Shown one piece after another: positions 53,069 through 61,457 of a DNA stretch of 64,000 nucleotides. Position 1 is the stretch's first letter; the number at the start of each line of letters is the position of its first letter. Where the stretch lies: the NCBI GenBank assembly GCA_026645575.1, contig JAPKMW010000036.1:1-64000 (forward strand), in the 5' to 3' direction. The translations under genes and the position numbers were made by a program. The DNA comes from Caldilineaceae bacterium. Its GTDB lineage: Bacteria > Chloroflexota > Anaerolineae > Caldilineales > Caldilineaceae. Under the pieces are notes generated by a model. It ran no database searches. It was not told the origin of the DNA and saw nothing but the letters and a program-made list of their open reading frames with translations.

Positions 53069-55909
53069 ATGGAGCAAAACACATTCATCATACAACTGAT
53101 TGCGGCCGATGAGGCCGGGCAAGCAACGCTCTTGGATCACCATCCGGCCTTACTCGATCTGGCTTTGGTCTGGGCACTTAAAGCACGCTACGACACAGCC
53201 ATCGATAACGACCTGGCCTTGGCAACAACGGTGGCGACGACCATGACGACCGTAGTGCAGCGCTTCACCGATCCCCAGGCAATTGCAATCGCCACCTGGA
53301 CCAATGGCCTGGCGGCAATGGACAATGGTCACTTGGAAAAGGCACAGGAGGAGCTGGCCCTGGCTTGTGAACAGTTTCTGGCCTGTCAGCAACCCCTGCA
53401 CGCCGCCGCCACCCAGATTAGCCGGCTACGGGTGCTGGCCCAATTGGGGCACGATCAAGAAGCGCTACAGTGGGGTGAATGGGCGCGTCGCCAGTTTGAG
53501 ATGGCTGGCGATGTGTTAGCCACCGGTAAAGTTGAGCAAAATCTTGCTATTTTGCATTTTATGCGTGATCGGTATGACGAAGCTGAGGCGCTGTTACGCA
53601 GGGCCTATACCCGTTTTGCCACGGTTGGTGATGAAAATGAGCTGCTCTCCATTGAAAATAATTTGGCAACGGTCTTGACCGCTCAGTATAAATTTGCCGA
53701 AGTTGATACGTTGTATGAACGGGCATTGACCCGTGCGGCCACAAATCCGGATCAGACCGTAACCGCGCTGCTGGAGTGTAATCTCGGTTGTCTGGCGCTC
53801 TTTCAGGGGCGTTTTGACCGTGCGCTCGACTATCTGGAGCGTTCACGCCGCCATTATGCGGCGCTCGGATTGCGGCATGAATCAGCGATTGCCGATCAAG
53901 AGATGGCTGATGCCTATCTGGAGCTAAACTTGGCGCCGGAAGCTGCGGCCATCTATCGCCAAGTCGCCCCGCTCTTCGCTGAATTGGGGCTGCGCGCCGA
54001 GCAGGCCCGCGCCCTTGCCTATCATGGGCGCGCCGCGCTCCGCCAAAATCAACTCGACCTGGCCCGTTCGCTATTAGCCGAAGCCGGCGCCCTGTATGGC
54101 ACACTCGACAATCAGGTAGGTGAGGCGATGGTACGGCTTTATCAGGCCGAGGCTGATTTCCTGGCTGGTGATTATCAGGCCGCAGCGACCCAAGCCGAAG
54201 CAACCGAGCCGGCCTTTGCCACCGTCAATGCCTGGGGCCGCCTCTTACAAGCGCGCTGGCTGCGCAGCGAAGCAATGCGCCGCTTAGGGGACGGGGCAGG
54301 GGCGCGCACATTATTGACAACAACCCTGTCTGATGCGCAGCAACAACTGGTGCCCTCCATTGAGCAACGGTGTTACACAGGGCTGGGGCAGGTAGCCTTG
54401 ACCAACGGTGATGTTGTTCAAGCGGAAGCCTATTTCAAACAGGCGTTGGCGCTCATTGAGGGGATGCGCGCCCCACTGCCGGCGGAAGCCTTTCGCATTG
54501 CCTTTCTGAGCGACAAACTCACACCCTACACCGAACTGGTGCGTCTCTGTTTGGCTGACAGTACGTCGCAACGGATAGCCGAAGCGCTGGGCTATGTGGA
54601 ACAGGCGCGGGCGCGGGCGCTGCTCGACCTTTTAGGTGATGTTGAGCCGGCGCCCCCTCTACCGGAAGATGCCTTTACAGCCGAAATCACCGCACGGATC
54701 GCCACTCTGCGCGCCGAGTTGAACTGGTTCTACAGCCAGATCAATCGCCCGGACAGTTCGCCTGCCCTGCGTGGCCCTGCGGCCCTGGCCGATCTCCAAA
54801 GCCAGGCGCAGACGCGCGAGGCCGCGGTGGTTGATCTCATGCACCGACTACAGCAGCGCTCTGCACCCTGGCAGGCCAACGAAAGTCGTTTTGACCTGGC
54901 ACAATTACAACAGCATCTGGGTTCGACGACGATGTTGGTCGAGTATTTTAGCCTGGATGAAGCGCTCCACGCCTTTGTGGTCACCGATGAAGCGCTCACC
55001 GTCATTGATTTGCACTGTCGTGAGGAAGATGTTCAGAACGCTGTGCAACAATTCCACTTTCAACTAGGTGCGCTCCGTTACAACCGGGAGCGTATGATCC
55101 GTCACCAAGCGACGCTGCTGACGCGCACTAACCATCATTTGGCCTTGCTCTACGATCAACTCCTGCGCCCGCTGGCGCCCCACTGGGGTTCCCGCCGGCT
55201 GTTGGTGGCGCCCCATCGCGTTCTCAACTATGTGCCCTTTCATGGGCTCTATGACGGCGCCCATTATGTTGTTGAAGAACGCGAAGTCTGTTATACCCCC
55301 AGCGCCGCCATCCTTCAGCACTGTTTGCAGATCCCGCGCCGCCCGCTGGAACAGGTGGTGCTTTTCGGGGTGCCGGACGCAGCCGCACCCCGCATCTATG
55401 ACGAAATTACCACCTTGGCGCCCCTTTTTCCGGCGGCGCAAGTGCGCTTACAGGAAGCGGCCACGCACAGCGCACTGTTAGCCCAGGCGCCAACGGCTGA
55501 TCTGCTCCATCTGGCCTGTCATGGCCGGTTTCGCGCCGACAATCCACTCTTCTCGGCCCTCCAACTGAGCGACGGCTGGCTGACGGTTCACGATGCTGCG
55601 CAATTGAAGCTGCGCTGTAATCTGGTCACCCTAAGCGCTTGTGAAACGGGCCTCAACACAGCAGCACCCGGTGATGAACTCCTGGGGCTGGTGCGTGGCT
55701 TTCTCCTGGCCGGCGCGCCGACCATGTTGGTCAGCCTCTGGACAGTGGACGATGCCGTTACAGCGCAATTGATGACCCTCTTCTACCAAAGACTCCTGGC
55801 CGGCGACAGGGCCGCAGCCGCGTTACGCCATGCCCAATGCACCATCTTGCAACAACACCCTCACCCCTTTCTCTGGGCGCCCTTTATCCTCTATGGTCAC
55901 TGGCAATAG
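53069..55909 (+). CDS. TPR-CHAT caspase-like protease
   Basis: 946 aa. The N-terminal 500 residues are an array of about 10-12 TPR-like units (e.g. AEALLRRAYTRFATVGDENELLSIENNLATV). The C-terminal CHAT domain (about 600-940) has H818 in LLHLACHGRF and C858 in LVTLSACETGLN, the catalytic pair, then GDELLGLVRGFLLAGAPTMLVSLWTVDD. It is cytoplasmic. The gene starts three bases after the anti-sigma-like stop, so translation is coupled. It may cleave the anti-sigma or another partner when a ligand is sensed by the TPR region, as TPR-CHAT proteins do in other systems. Confidence 0.92.
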   Translation: MEQNTFIIQLIAADEAGQATLLDHHPALLDLALVWALKARYDTAIDNDLALATTVATTMTTVVQRFTDPQAIAIATWTNGLAAMDNGHLEKAQEELALACEQFLACQQPLHAAATQISRLRVLAQLGHDQEALQWGEWARRQFEMAGDVLATGKVEQNLAILHFMRDRYDEAEALLRRAYTRFATVGDENELLSIENNLATVLTAQYKFAEVDTLYERALTRAATNPDQTVTALLECNLGCLALFQGRFDRALDYLERSRRHYAALGLRHESAIADQEMADAYLELNLAPEAAAIYRQVAPLFAELGLRAEQARALAYHGRAALRQNQLDLARSLLAEAGALYGTLDNQVGEAMVRLYQAEADFLAGDYQAAATQAEATEPAFATVNAWGRLLQARWLRSEAMRRLGDGAGARTLLTTTLSDAQQQLVPSIEQRCYTGLGQVALTNGDVVQAEAYFKQALALIEGMRAPLPAEAFRIAFLSDKLTPYTELVRLCLADSTSQRIAEALGYVEQARARALLDLLGDVEPAPPLPEDAFTAEITARIATLRAELNWFYSQINRPDSSPALRGPAALADLQSQAQTREAAVVDLMHRLQQRSAPWQANESRFDLAQLQQHLGSTTMLVEYFSLDEALHAFVVTDEALTVIDLHCREEDVQNAVQQFHFQLGALRYNRERMIRHQATLLTRTNHHLALLYDQLLRPLAPHWGSRRLLVAPHRVLNYVPFHGLYDGAHYVVEEREVCYTPSAAILQHCLQIPRRPLEQVVLFGVPDAAAPRIYDEITTLAPLFPAAQVRLQEAATHSALLAQAPTADLLHLACHGRFRADNPLFSALQLSDGWLTVHDAAQLKLRCNLVTLSACETGLNTAAPGDELLGLVRGFLLAGAPTMLVSLWTVDDAVTAQLMTLFYQRLLAGDRAAAALRHAQCTILQQHPHPFLWAPFILYGHWQ

Positions 55910-56178
55910 TTCTGTCAGCTACCAATGGATGATTCGCTACAACATTATACAATCTCTATTCATATGCTATACAATACATAAACAGTTATTGTTGATCGGC
56001 CTCTATCGCACACTACTTTGCTGAAAAAATAGCGCTTTTATGTATTTTTCTTGACATCGCTTGTTCTGTATAAATGAAACGTGATCGATCTGGGCAGCCT
56101 GATTGCGACCAGAGGAACGATTCAGTTCCGGTCCCCAGTGCATACGTGATTTCATGAACAGCCAGGCGAGGTCTCTTT
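55910..56178. other. 269-base intergenic region upstream of the receiver-subtilisin unit
   Basis: No gene. Carries promoter copy A at 56041-56072 and a long leader of about 106 bases to the next start. Confidence 0.7.
56041..56072 (+). promoter_or_regulatory. Bipartite promoter-like motif, copy A
   Basis: TGTATTTTT (56041-56049), 12 bases, TGTTCTGTATA (56062-56072). 106 bases before the receiver start. Confidence 0.85.
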
Positions 56179-56547
56179 ATGGTGCTGATCATCGATGATA
56201 GCAATGATGTACATGAGATGTTGCGTTTCCTTTTGCCACCGGCAGGTTGGCAATTACTAAATGCTTGGAGTGGTGAGGAAGGCATTGCGCAGTTTCAGCG
56301 TCACCGTAAAGCGATCACCGTCATCTTGCTTGATCTGCAAATGCCGGGTATGGGTGGCGTGGCAACTTTTGATGTGCTGCGCGTGCTGGCGCCTACCCTA
56401 CCGATCATTATCTTTACCGCAATGGATTGCTTTGAAGCACGCCGCTACTTCCCCCATTAGCCCTCCGTTGCCGTTTTGGAAAGGAGTTGTGGTCGTGCTC
56501 AGTTATTGGCGACGTTAAATCTGACAAAGGTGGCGTCGCCACAGTAG
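56179..56547 (+). pseudogene. Stand-alone receiver protein interrupted by an in-frame amber codon
   Basis: The frame reads VLIIDDSNDVHEMLRFLLPPAGW to FPH and then TAG at 56458-56460, giving 93 aa. Beyond the stop the same frame continues as PSVAVLERSCGRAQLLATLN to TAG at 56545-56547, colinear with the intact paralogue at 58990 (ETVPVLEKHCDHKQLLATLT). The TAG sits at a Gln of the paralogue (CAG to TAG). Total 122 sense codons plus the stop match the paralogue's 123 aa. D6/D7, D52-equivalent and the Thr are present; the conserved Lys is Arg here. Likely a recent nonsense mutation, or readthrough. Confidence 0.85.
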
Positions 56548-56560
56548 AGGAGAAGGTATC

Positions 56561-58726
56561 ATGAGCTATTTCGGTCGGGGCGCTGCGCTACGCGCTTTCT
56601 TTTTGCTTACCATTATGGCATTGGCCACTATGGCGACGCCGCTTTTGGCAAATGACGAGACCAATTATCTGCCCGGCGAGGTTGTGGTTAAGCTATGGCA
56701 AAGCAGTGATCTGGCCGGCGTTGCAACGGATTATGGGCTAGATCCTGTGCCGCTAGACCAATTTGGGACACGGCCCATCTATCGCTTGCGGATTGTGGAC
56801 GGCGTCGATCCACAAGCCAAAGCCGATGCGTTAAGCGGCGACAGCCGTGTCCAGTATGCCGAACCCAATTTTGTAGAGGAGACACCCGAAGGCCAGCAAC
56901 GAATGCGCTGGTCTAGAGGTGGCAGCGCCGGCGAATATGCCGCCCAGTGGGCAGCGCCAAAGATGAACTTGCCGGCAGCGCACAGCGTCACCCGTGGCGC
57001 CGGCATTACGGTCGCAGTCCTCGACACGGGCATTGATCCTGCTCATGCCGCCTTTGCCGGTCGCCTGGTAGCGGGCTACGACTTTGTCAATCTGGATACC
57101 GACCCGCGCGAGGAGGGCAACGCTGATCAACACCTAGCCTATGGTCATGGCACCCATGTGGCTGGGCTGGTGGGGTTGGCCGCGCCAGAGGCCAAGATCA
57201 TGCCTATTCGCGTCCTTGATCCCGATGGGGTTGGTAACATTTGGGTGCTGGCCGAGGCGCTGGCCTTTGCCGTCAACCCCGATGGCAATTTTAGCACCGA
57301 TGACGGCGCGCAGGTCATCAATTTGAGTTTGAGTACACGCCGTCCGACCAACCTCATTGAGGAGATCATCGCCGATATTACCTGCGCCGATGATGACGAC
57401 GATGACGGTAACGATGATGGCGATTGTTTGGCTTTCAACGGGCGTGGCGCGGTGGTAGTGGCCGCCGCCGGCAATCGTGCGGCAGACATTCCTGAGTACC
57501 CGGCAGCAGAAGCGGTGAATGGCATCCTCGCCGTTGCGGCCAGCAACGAAAGTGACACACTGGCCACATTCTCCAACTATGGCGGTTGGGTGCATGTGGC
57601 GGCGCCCGGTGAACGCATCATCAGCCCGATTCCCGGCAATCAATATGCGGTTTGGAATGGCACCTCCATGGCCGCCCCGTTGGCCGCCGGCGAAGCCGCT
57701 CTGGTGCGGGCGGTTCAACCAACTTGGGATGCCAAAGCGGTCGTCGAGCATCTGATCGCCACCGCAGTACCAATCGCGGGCGCCGTTCCCTACCGGCTTG
57801 ATGCAGCCGCTGCGCTGGGCGTTGCCGCCACGCCGCTGCTCACGATCAATGGGACAGCCGCCACTGATGACATCCAAGTACAAGTTGGTCCTGTTTCCGG
57901 TGAAGTGATTGTCCTCAAAGCGCCCGGGCTGGCCGATGGCACACGCTTTTCTGGCGTGCGCGAATTGGTGGTAGCCAGCGGCGATGGCACAGCCGACAAA
58001 GTGGTCATCAAAGCGGAAGTAACGGGCGATCTGCCCATTAGCGTTAATGCCGGCAGCGGCGGTGACGAAGTACAATTGGAAACCAAAGCGCTCACCGGCG
58101 CGGCCAATCTCCAAGTTACCTTCAGCGGGGGCAGCGGTAACAACAAACTAGCCTGGCTGGTGCCTTCCACCGCCCAAGCCTTGACAGTTGGCTTGACCAT
58201 GAGTACGACAACGGGTAGTGATGAAGTGTTGCTCGCTGTTGATGCCGGCGCCCCCAGTACACGGTTAGCCGTACAGGTGAATACCAATCTTGGCGCAGCC
58301 CCTGATAAGCTAGAGACCTTTATTAAGTCGGCAGCCAGTGTCGTCAATCTAGGCATTGCCACCAGGAGCGGTGCGGGAAATGATCTGGCAAAGGTGGTAT
58401 TGGATCAAGTGGCGCCAAGCTGGGTGACCGCTAATTTCAATTTGCTGTTGGAAGGTGACAGCGACAGCGGTGAAATCCTTCTCAAAGGGAGCCAGACAAT
58501 AACCACCATGAGCGGCGCCTTGAGCGGTGGCGGCGGCGATGATACGCTCAACGTGGTGACCGAAGGCCCCACTAGCGGTTCCTTCCAGTTGACCGGCGAC
58601 GCCGGGGTTGATTCATGCCGCGCCAATCATGGCGTGATGACAAGCTGCGAAAGCAGCGGCCAACAGATCCGTAGTGGATCGACGGGTAAACGCTACAACA
58701 CCTATCTGGCGCTAATTATCCGGTAA
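56561..58726 (+). CDS. Secreted S8 subtilisin-like protease with long C-terminal beta-rich region
   Basis: 721 aa. Signal peptide (ATMATPLLAND), an inhibitor-like pro-domain (VVVKLWQSSDLAGVATDYGLDPV), then the catalytic domain with D155 in AVLDTGID, H196 in YGHGTHVAGL and S369 in WNGTSMAAPLAAG. An Asp-rich stretch (DDDDDDGNDDGD) about residue 277 suggests a calcium-binding loop. Residues 425-720 are repeated Gly/Asp/Val-rich beta segments (e.g. VVASGDGTADKVVIKAEV) ending with a Cys-containing tail. It starts 13 bases after the end of the broken receiver frame and is probably co-transcribed with it. Confidence 0.9.
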   Translation: MSYFGRGAALRAFFLLTIMALATMATPLLANDETNYLPGEVVVKLWQSSDLAGVATDYGLDPVPLDQFGTRPIYRLRIVDGVDPQAKADALSGDSRVQYAEPNFVEETPEGQQRMRWSRGGSAGEYAAQWAAPKMNLPAAHSVTRGAGITVAVLDTGIDPAHAAFAGRLVAGYDFVNLDTDPREEGNADQHLAYGHGTHVAGLVGLAAPEAKIMPIRVLDPDGVGNIWVLAEALAFAVNPDGNFSTDDGAQVINLSLSTRRPTNLIEEIIADITCADDDDDDGNDDGDCLAFNGRGAVVVAAAGNRAADIPEYPAAEAVNGILAVAASNESDTLATFSNYGGWVHVAAPGERIISPIPGNQYAVWNGTSMAAPLAAGEAALVRAVQPTWDAKAVVEHLIATAVPIAGAVPYRLDAAAALGVAATPLLTINGTAATDDIQVQVGPVSGEVIVLKAPGLADGTRFSGVRELVVASGDGTADKVVIKAEVTGDLPISVNAGSGGDEVQLETKALTGAANLQVTFSGGSGNNKLAWLVPSTAQALTVGLTMSTTTGSDEVLLAVDAGAPSTRLAVQVNTNLGAAPDKLETFIKSAASVVNLGIATRSGAGNDLAKVVLDQVAPSWVTANFNLLLEGDSDSGEILLKGSQTITTMSGALSGGGGDDTLNVVTEGPTSGSFQLTGDAGVDSCRANHGVMTSCESSGQQIRSGSTGKRYNTYLALIIR

Positions 58727-58762
58727 GCCATATCATTCATCTCCACATAAGTGCTATACGTG

Positions 58763-58804
58763 TAAAAGAAGTTCACCTTTGAGTCCAAAGGCGAACTTCT
58801 TTTA
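58763..58804. terminator. Hairpin terminator after the subtilisin
   Basis: AAAAGAAGTTC-ACCTTTG pairs with CAAAGG-CGAACTTCTTTT. The stem resembles the terminator at 6253-6287. Confidence 0.8.
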
Positions 58805-58824
58805 TTTGCAATGTCAAAAATCAA

Positions 58825-58856
58825 TGTATTTTTCCCTTGCTTATCTGTTCTGTGTA
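58825..58856 (+). promoter_or_regulatory. Bipartite promoter-like motif, copy B
   Basis: TGTATTTTT (58825-58833), 12 bases, TGTTCTGTGTA (58846-58856). 133 bases before the receiver start. Confidence 0.85.
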
Positions 58857-58989
58857 GATAAACTGCGAGAAGTGATGCAAGCTTCATCCCTGTGCCCATC
58901 CACTTGGCGAAAGCTAGGGATGAGGTTAGCGTCTTGTTTAGGGGCAAGCTACAACTTTTGTATGCACTTGTCATCCAAGGAAACCTAGT

Positions 58990-59361
58990 ATGATTCTTGT
59001 CATTGATGATAGTGAGCATGTTCATATCTTACTCGAATTTCTCTTGCCCCCTGCCGGTTTTTCTGTGCTATCGGCGTGGAGTGGTGAAGAGGGGGTTGCC
59101 CAGTTACAGGCCCATTCAACCGAAGTGGCGGCGGTGCTGCTCGATTTACACATGCCAGGGATGGGCGGGGTTGCCACTTATCATACCTTGCGCAGCATTG
59201 ATCCGCTCCTGCCGATTATTATTTTTACAGCGTATGATCTGACGGAAGTTCGCCCTTATTTTCCTGCACAGGAAACCGTCCCAGTTTTGGAAAAACATTG
59301 TGACCACAAACAGTTATTGGCTACGTTAACAGACGTTTTGACCAAGCGGCGTGGACAGTAA
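58990..59361 (+). CDS. Stand-alone receiver-domain protein
   Basis: 123 aa with only a receiver domain: D6/D7 in VIDDSEHVH, phosphoacceptor D52 in LLDLHMPGMGG, T80 in IIFTAYD and K102 in VLEKHC. No output domain; such proteins act as phosphate shuttles, anti-kinases or partners of other proteins. It is closely related to the interrupted copy at 56179, which sits in front of the subtilisin. Each copy is preceded by its own bipartite promoter, so both belong to the same local regulon. No kinase lies next to it. Confidence 0.9.
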   Translation: MILVIDDSEHVHILLEFLLPPAGFSVLSAWSGEEGVAQLQAHSTEVAAVLLDLHMPGMGGVATYHTLRSIDPLLPIIIFTAYDLTEVRPYFPAQETVPVLEKHCDHKQLLATLTDVLTKRRGQ

Positions 59362-59391
59362 TAGAAAAATGAAAACAATATTTAATTTCCA

Positions 59392-59423
59392 TGTATTTTT
59401 TGCATCCTTTGTTGTTCTGTATA
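59392..59423 (+). promoter_or_regulatory. Bipartite promoter-like motif, copy C
   Basis: TGTATTTTT (59392-59400), 12 bases, TGTTCTGTATA (59413-59423). 112 bases before the beta-solenoid start. Confidence 0.85.
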
Positions 59424-59535
59424 TGTAGGCTGTCTGAAAACAATTGTGAGTGCACCACAGATTTTTTCAATCAGCCAATGGTTACTGAATGATCTGTTCA
59501 AAAGCATTAAGCATAAGCATTAAGGAGCAAGAGAA

Positions 59536-60213
59536 ATGCGTAAGATGATCCGAAGTTTTCTGGGATTGGCGATTGCAGCACAAACGCTGTTCACTGTTGC
59601 TACACCTGCATTGGCTCAAGTTGATGTCGATTGTGTGGGCTCACTTTCAAATGTCGTCGTGCAAAATGTAATTGTTCCGCCGGGCGCCACCTGCACCCTC
59701 ACCACTGTCACGGTCTTGGGCAACGTGGAAATCAAAGAACTGGCGACAGCCAATATCCGCCGCACCAACGTCAATGGGGATGTGATTGCCGAAGCCGGCG
59801 CCACGGCCCGCTTGACCCTGGGCCGTATTTCGGGTGGCATAGTGGGTTTGGGCGCGCGTTTGGTCAACATTAGCGGCACCGTCGTCGCCGTTGATATCAA
59901 GGGCGAGGAGACCGGCAACCTGGTTGTGCGCGATGGCGCCCGCGCCGGCAGCATTGAGGTGCTCAAGGGTGGTCGTGCCAGTGTCACCGGGGCGTTCCTC
60001 AGTGGCGGCATCAAGTTTGAGGAAAATGCCGGCGCTATTGTGGCTTCCAACAACCGGGTGGCGGGTAACTTTGAAGCCTTCTTGAACACCGGTGGTCTCA
60101 CCTTCAGCAGCAACACCATCACCGGCAATATGCAGTGCAAAGAAAACCTGCCCGCCCCCACCGGCAGTGGCAACACCGCCGCTAGCAAGGAAGACCAGTG
60201 CGCCGGACTCTAA
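59536..60213 (+). CDS. Secreted beta-solenoid protein of unknown function
   Basis: 225 aa from ATG 59536 (AAGGAG nine bases before). Signal peptide (VATPALAQ), then repeated short strands with V-x-G-x-V and I-x-G periodicity (VLGNVEIKELATANIRR, ISGGIVGLGARLVNISG, LVVRDGARAGSIEVLKGG), compatible with a right-handed solenoid. The end NMQCKENLPAPTGSGN and QCAGL resembles a family of secreted actinobacterial and Chloroflexota proteins of unknown role. Four Cys residues occur. A truncated paralogue lies at 46270 under the same promoter type. It may be an adhesive or surface-coating protein. Confidence 0.75.
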   Translation: MRKMIRSFLGLAIAAQTLFTVATPALAQVDVDCVGSLSNVVVQNVIVPPGATCTLTTVTVLGNVEIKELATANIRRTNVNGDVIAEAGATARLTLGRISGGIVGLGARLVNISGTVVAVDIKGEETGNLVVRDGARAGSIEVLKGGRASVTGAFLSGGIKFEENAGAIVASNNRVAGNFEAFLNTGGLTFSSNTITGNMQCKENLPAPTGSGNTAASKEDQCAGL

Positions 60214-60267
60214 GCAAGTCATTCGCTCGCCGGCAAGGCGTGGCATATACAAAAACCCGCTAAGATG

Positions 60268-60305
60268 AATGAAGGCCGACTTTTCGGAAAAGTCGGCCTT
60301 CATTC
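60268..60305. terminator. Bidirectional hairpin terminator
   Basis: AATGAAGGCCGACTTTTC and its inverse GAAAAGTCGGCCTTCATT form a strong stem between the convergent solenoid and hydrolase genes. Confidence 0.85.
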
Positions 60306-60323
60306 TGTCAGAAGGCGTATACA

Positions 60324-61457
60324 TCATTCAAGGTAAATCTTCGCCACCTGTAGGCCCAAGCGCGGTTCTTCCGGTATCTTATAGCTACGATTGAGCAGGA
60401 CAACCACGGATAGTTGCTCTTTAGCGAAACGGACATAATCGGCTTGAAAGGCTAGCCAGGCGCCGCTGTGGGCGACATAAGCCCGTTTCTGCCACTTTTC
60501 CAATTCAAAGGCAAAGCCGTAACCAGTTTTGCTGCCATCGTTCAAGACGCCCGACGCGAACGCTTCGGCCAGAATCGCTTGCTTCACCAGTTTGTTGCCA
60601 TACAGCGCCTGATCATAAAGGTACATGTCGCCCACGGTTGAATAAACCGAACCGGAGCCAAGCAGTCCATCCAGTGGATCAGTGTCGTAGGGTTCACCAT
60701 CGGCTTCTTCATAGCTGTGGGCGACTAGCTTCGTCTTTTGGCGGCGGGCGTTGGGCAGCGAAAAGGTCTGCTTCATCCCCAATGGCTTGAAAATGTGGCT
60801 ATCCAGATAGCGCGCAAAAGGTTGCCCGGAGGCCCGTTCAATGATCGACCCCAACAAATCATAGCCGATGTTACTATACTCGAACCACTCGCCCGGTGTC
60901 CCCGGCTTGCGCATGGTGGCGAGAACGGCGATTAGATCGGCGTTAGTCGGCGTATCGGTGCGCTGAAACATCTTATCGAGAATTGTATCCGTGTAATCGG
61001 GCAAACCAGAGGTATGGTGCAAAAGATGACGAATAGTGATCGCTTCCGCCCACGCCGGCAGTTCGGGCAAATAGGTGCGGATCGGATCGTCATAGGCCAG
61101 CTTGCCGGCTTGAAACAATTGCATAATCGCAATGGCGGTGAACTGCTTGCCAACCGAACCGATGTGAAAGATATGCTGGGGCGTCAAGGCTGCGCCTGCC
61201 GCCACATCAGCCAGACCATAGGCCGCTTGATACAGAATCTTGCCCTGTTGCATCACCATGACAGCCGCGCCCGGTTCAGCTTTCGCGATAAAGGCGGTGA
61301 AAAGGCGATCCACCGCTTTGGCTTTTTCTGCCAAACTGGTCGCTTCCGGCGCTGCCAGCAGCACAGGGGCAGCGCGCCAACTCGGTTGATAAACAGGCAA
61401 CAACACCAGCACTAGCAGAAAAACTTGCTTTACCTTTTTTCCCCATAAACGTTGCAT
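60324..61457 (-). CDS. Class-C beta-lactamase-fold serine hydrolase
   Basis: 377 aa from ATG 61457 with GGAGGTGAATC. Signal peptide (LLVLVLLPVY), S-x-x-K in HIGSVGKQFTAI, Y-x-N in FEYSNIGYDLLG, and a third motif region near AHSGAWLAF. Such enzymes are peptidases, esterases or beta-lactamases; the exact substrate cannot be told. The upstream regulatory gene overlaps its start by 28 bases on the same strand, so the pair is probably co-transcribed. Confidence 0.85.
   Translation of the reverse strand: MQRLWGKKVKQVFLLVLVLLPVYQPSWRAAPVLLAAPEATSLAEKAKAVDRLFTAFIAKAEPGAAVMVMQQGKILYQAAYGLADVAAGAALTPQHIFHIGSVGKQFTAIAIMQLFQAGKLAYDDPIRTYLPELPAWAEAITIRHLLHHTSGLPDYTDTILDKMFQRTDTPTNADLIAVLATMRKPGTPGEWFEYSNIGYDLLGSIIERASGQPFARYLDSHIFKPLGMKQTFSLPNARRQKTKLVAHSYEEADGEPYDTDPLDGLLGSGSVYSTVGDMYLYDQALYGNKLVKQAILAEAFASGVLNDGSKTGYGFAFELEKWQKRAYVAHSGAWLAFQADYVRFAKEQLSVVVLLNRSYKIPEEPRLGLQVAKIYLE

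Larger units (their letters stand above)
58727..58989. other. 263-base intergenic region with terminator and promoter copy B
   Basis: A terminator hairpin (58763-58804) is followed by promoter copy B (58825-58856) and a leader of about 133 bases before the second receiver gene. The leader contains a hairpin-like stretch ATCCCT...AGGGAT. Confidence 0.65.
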
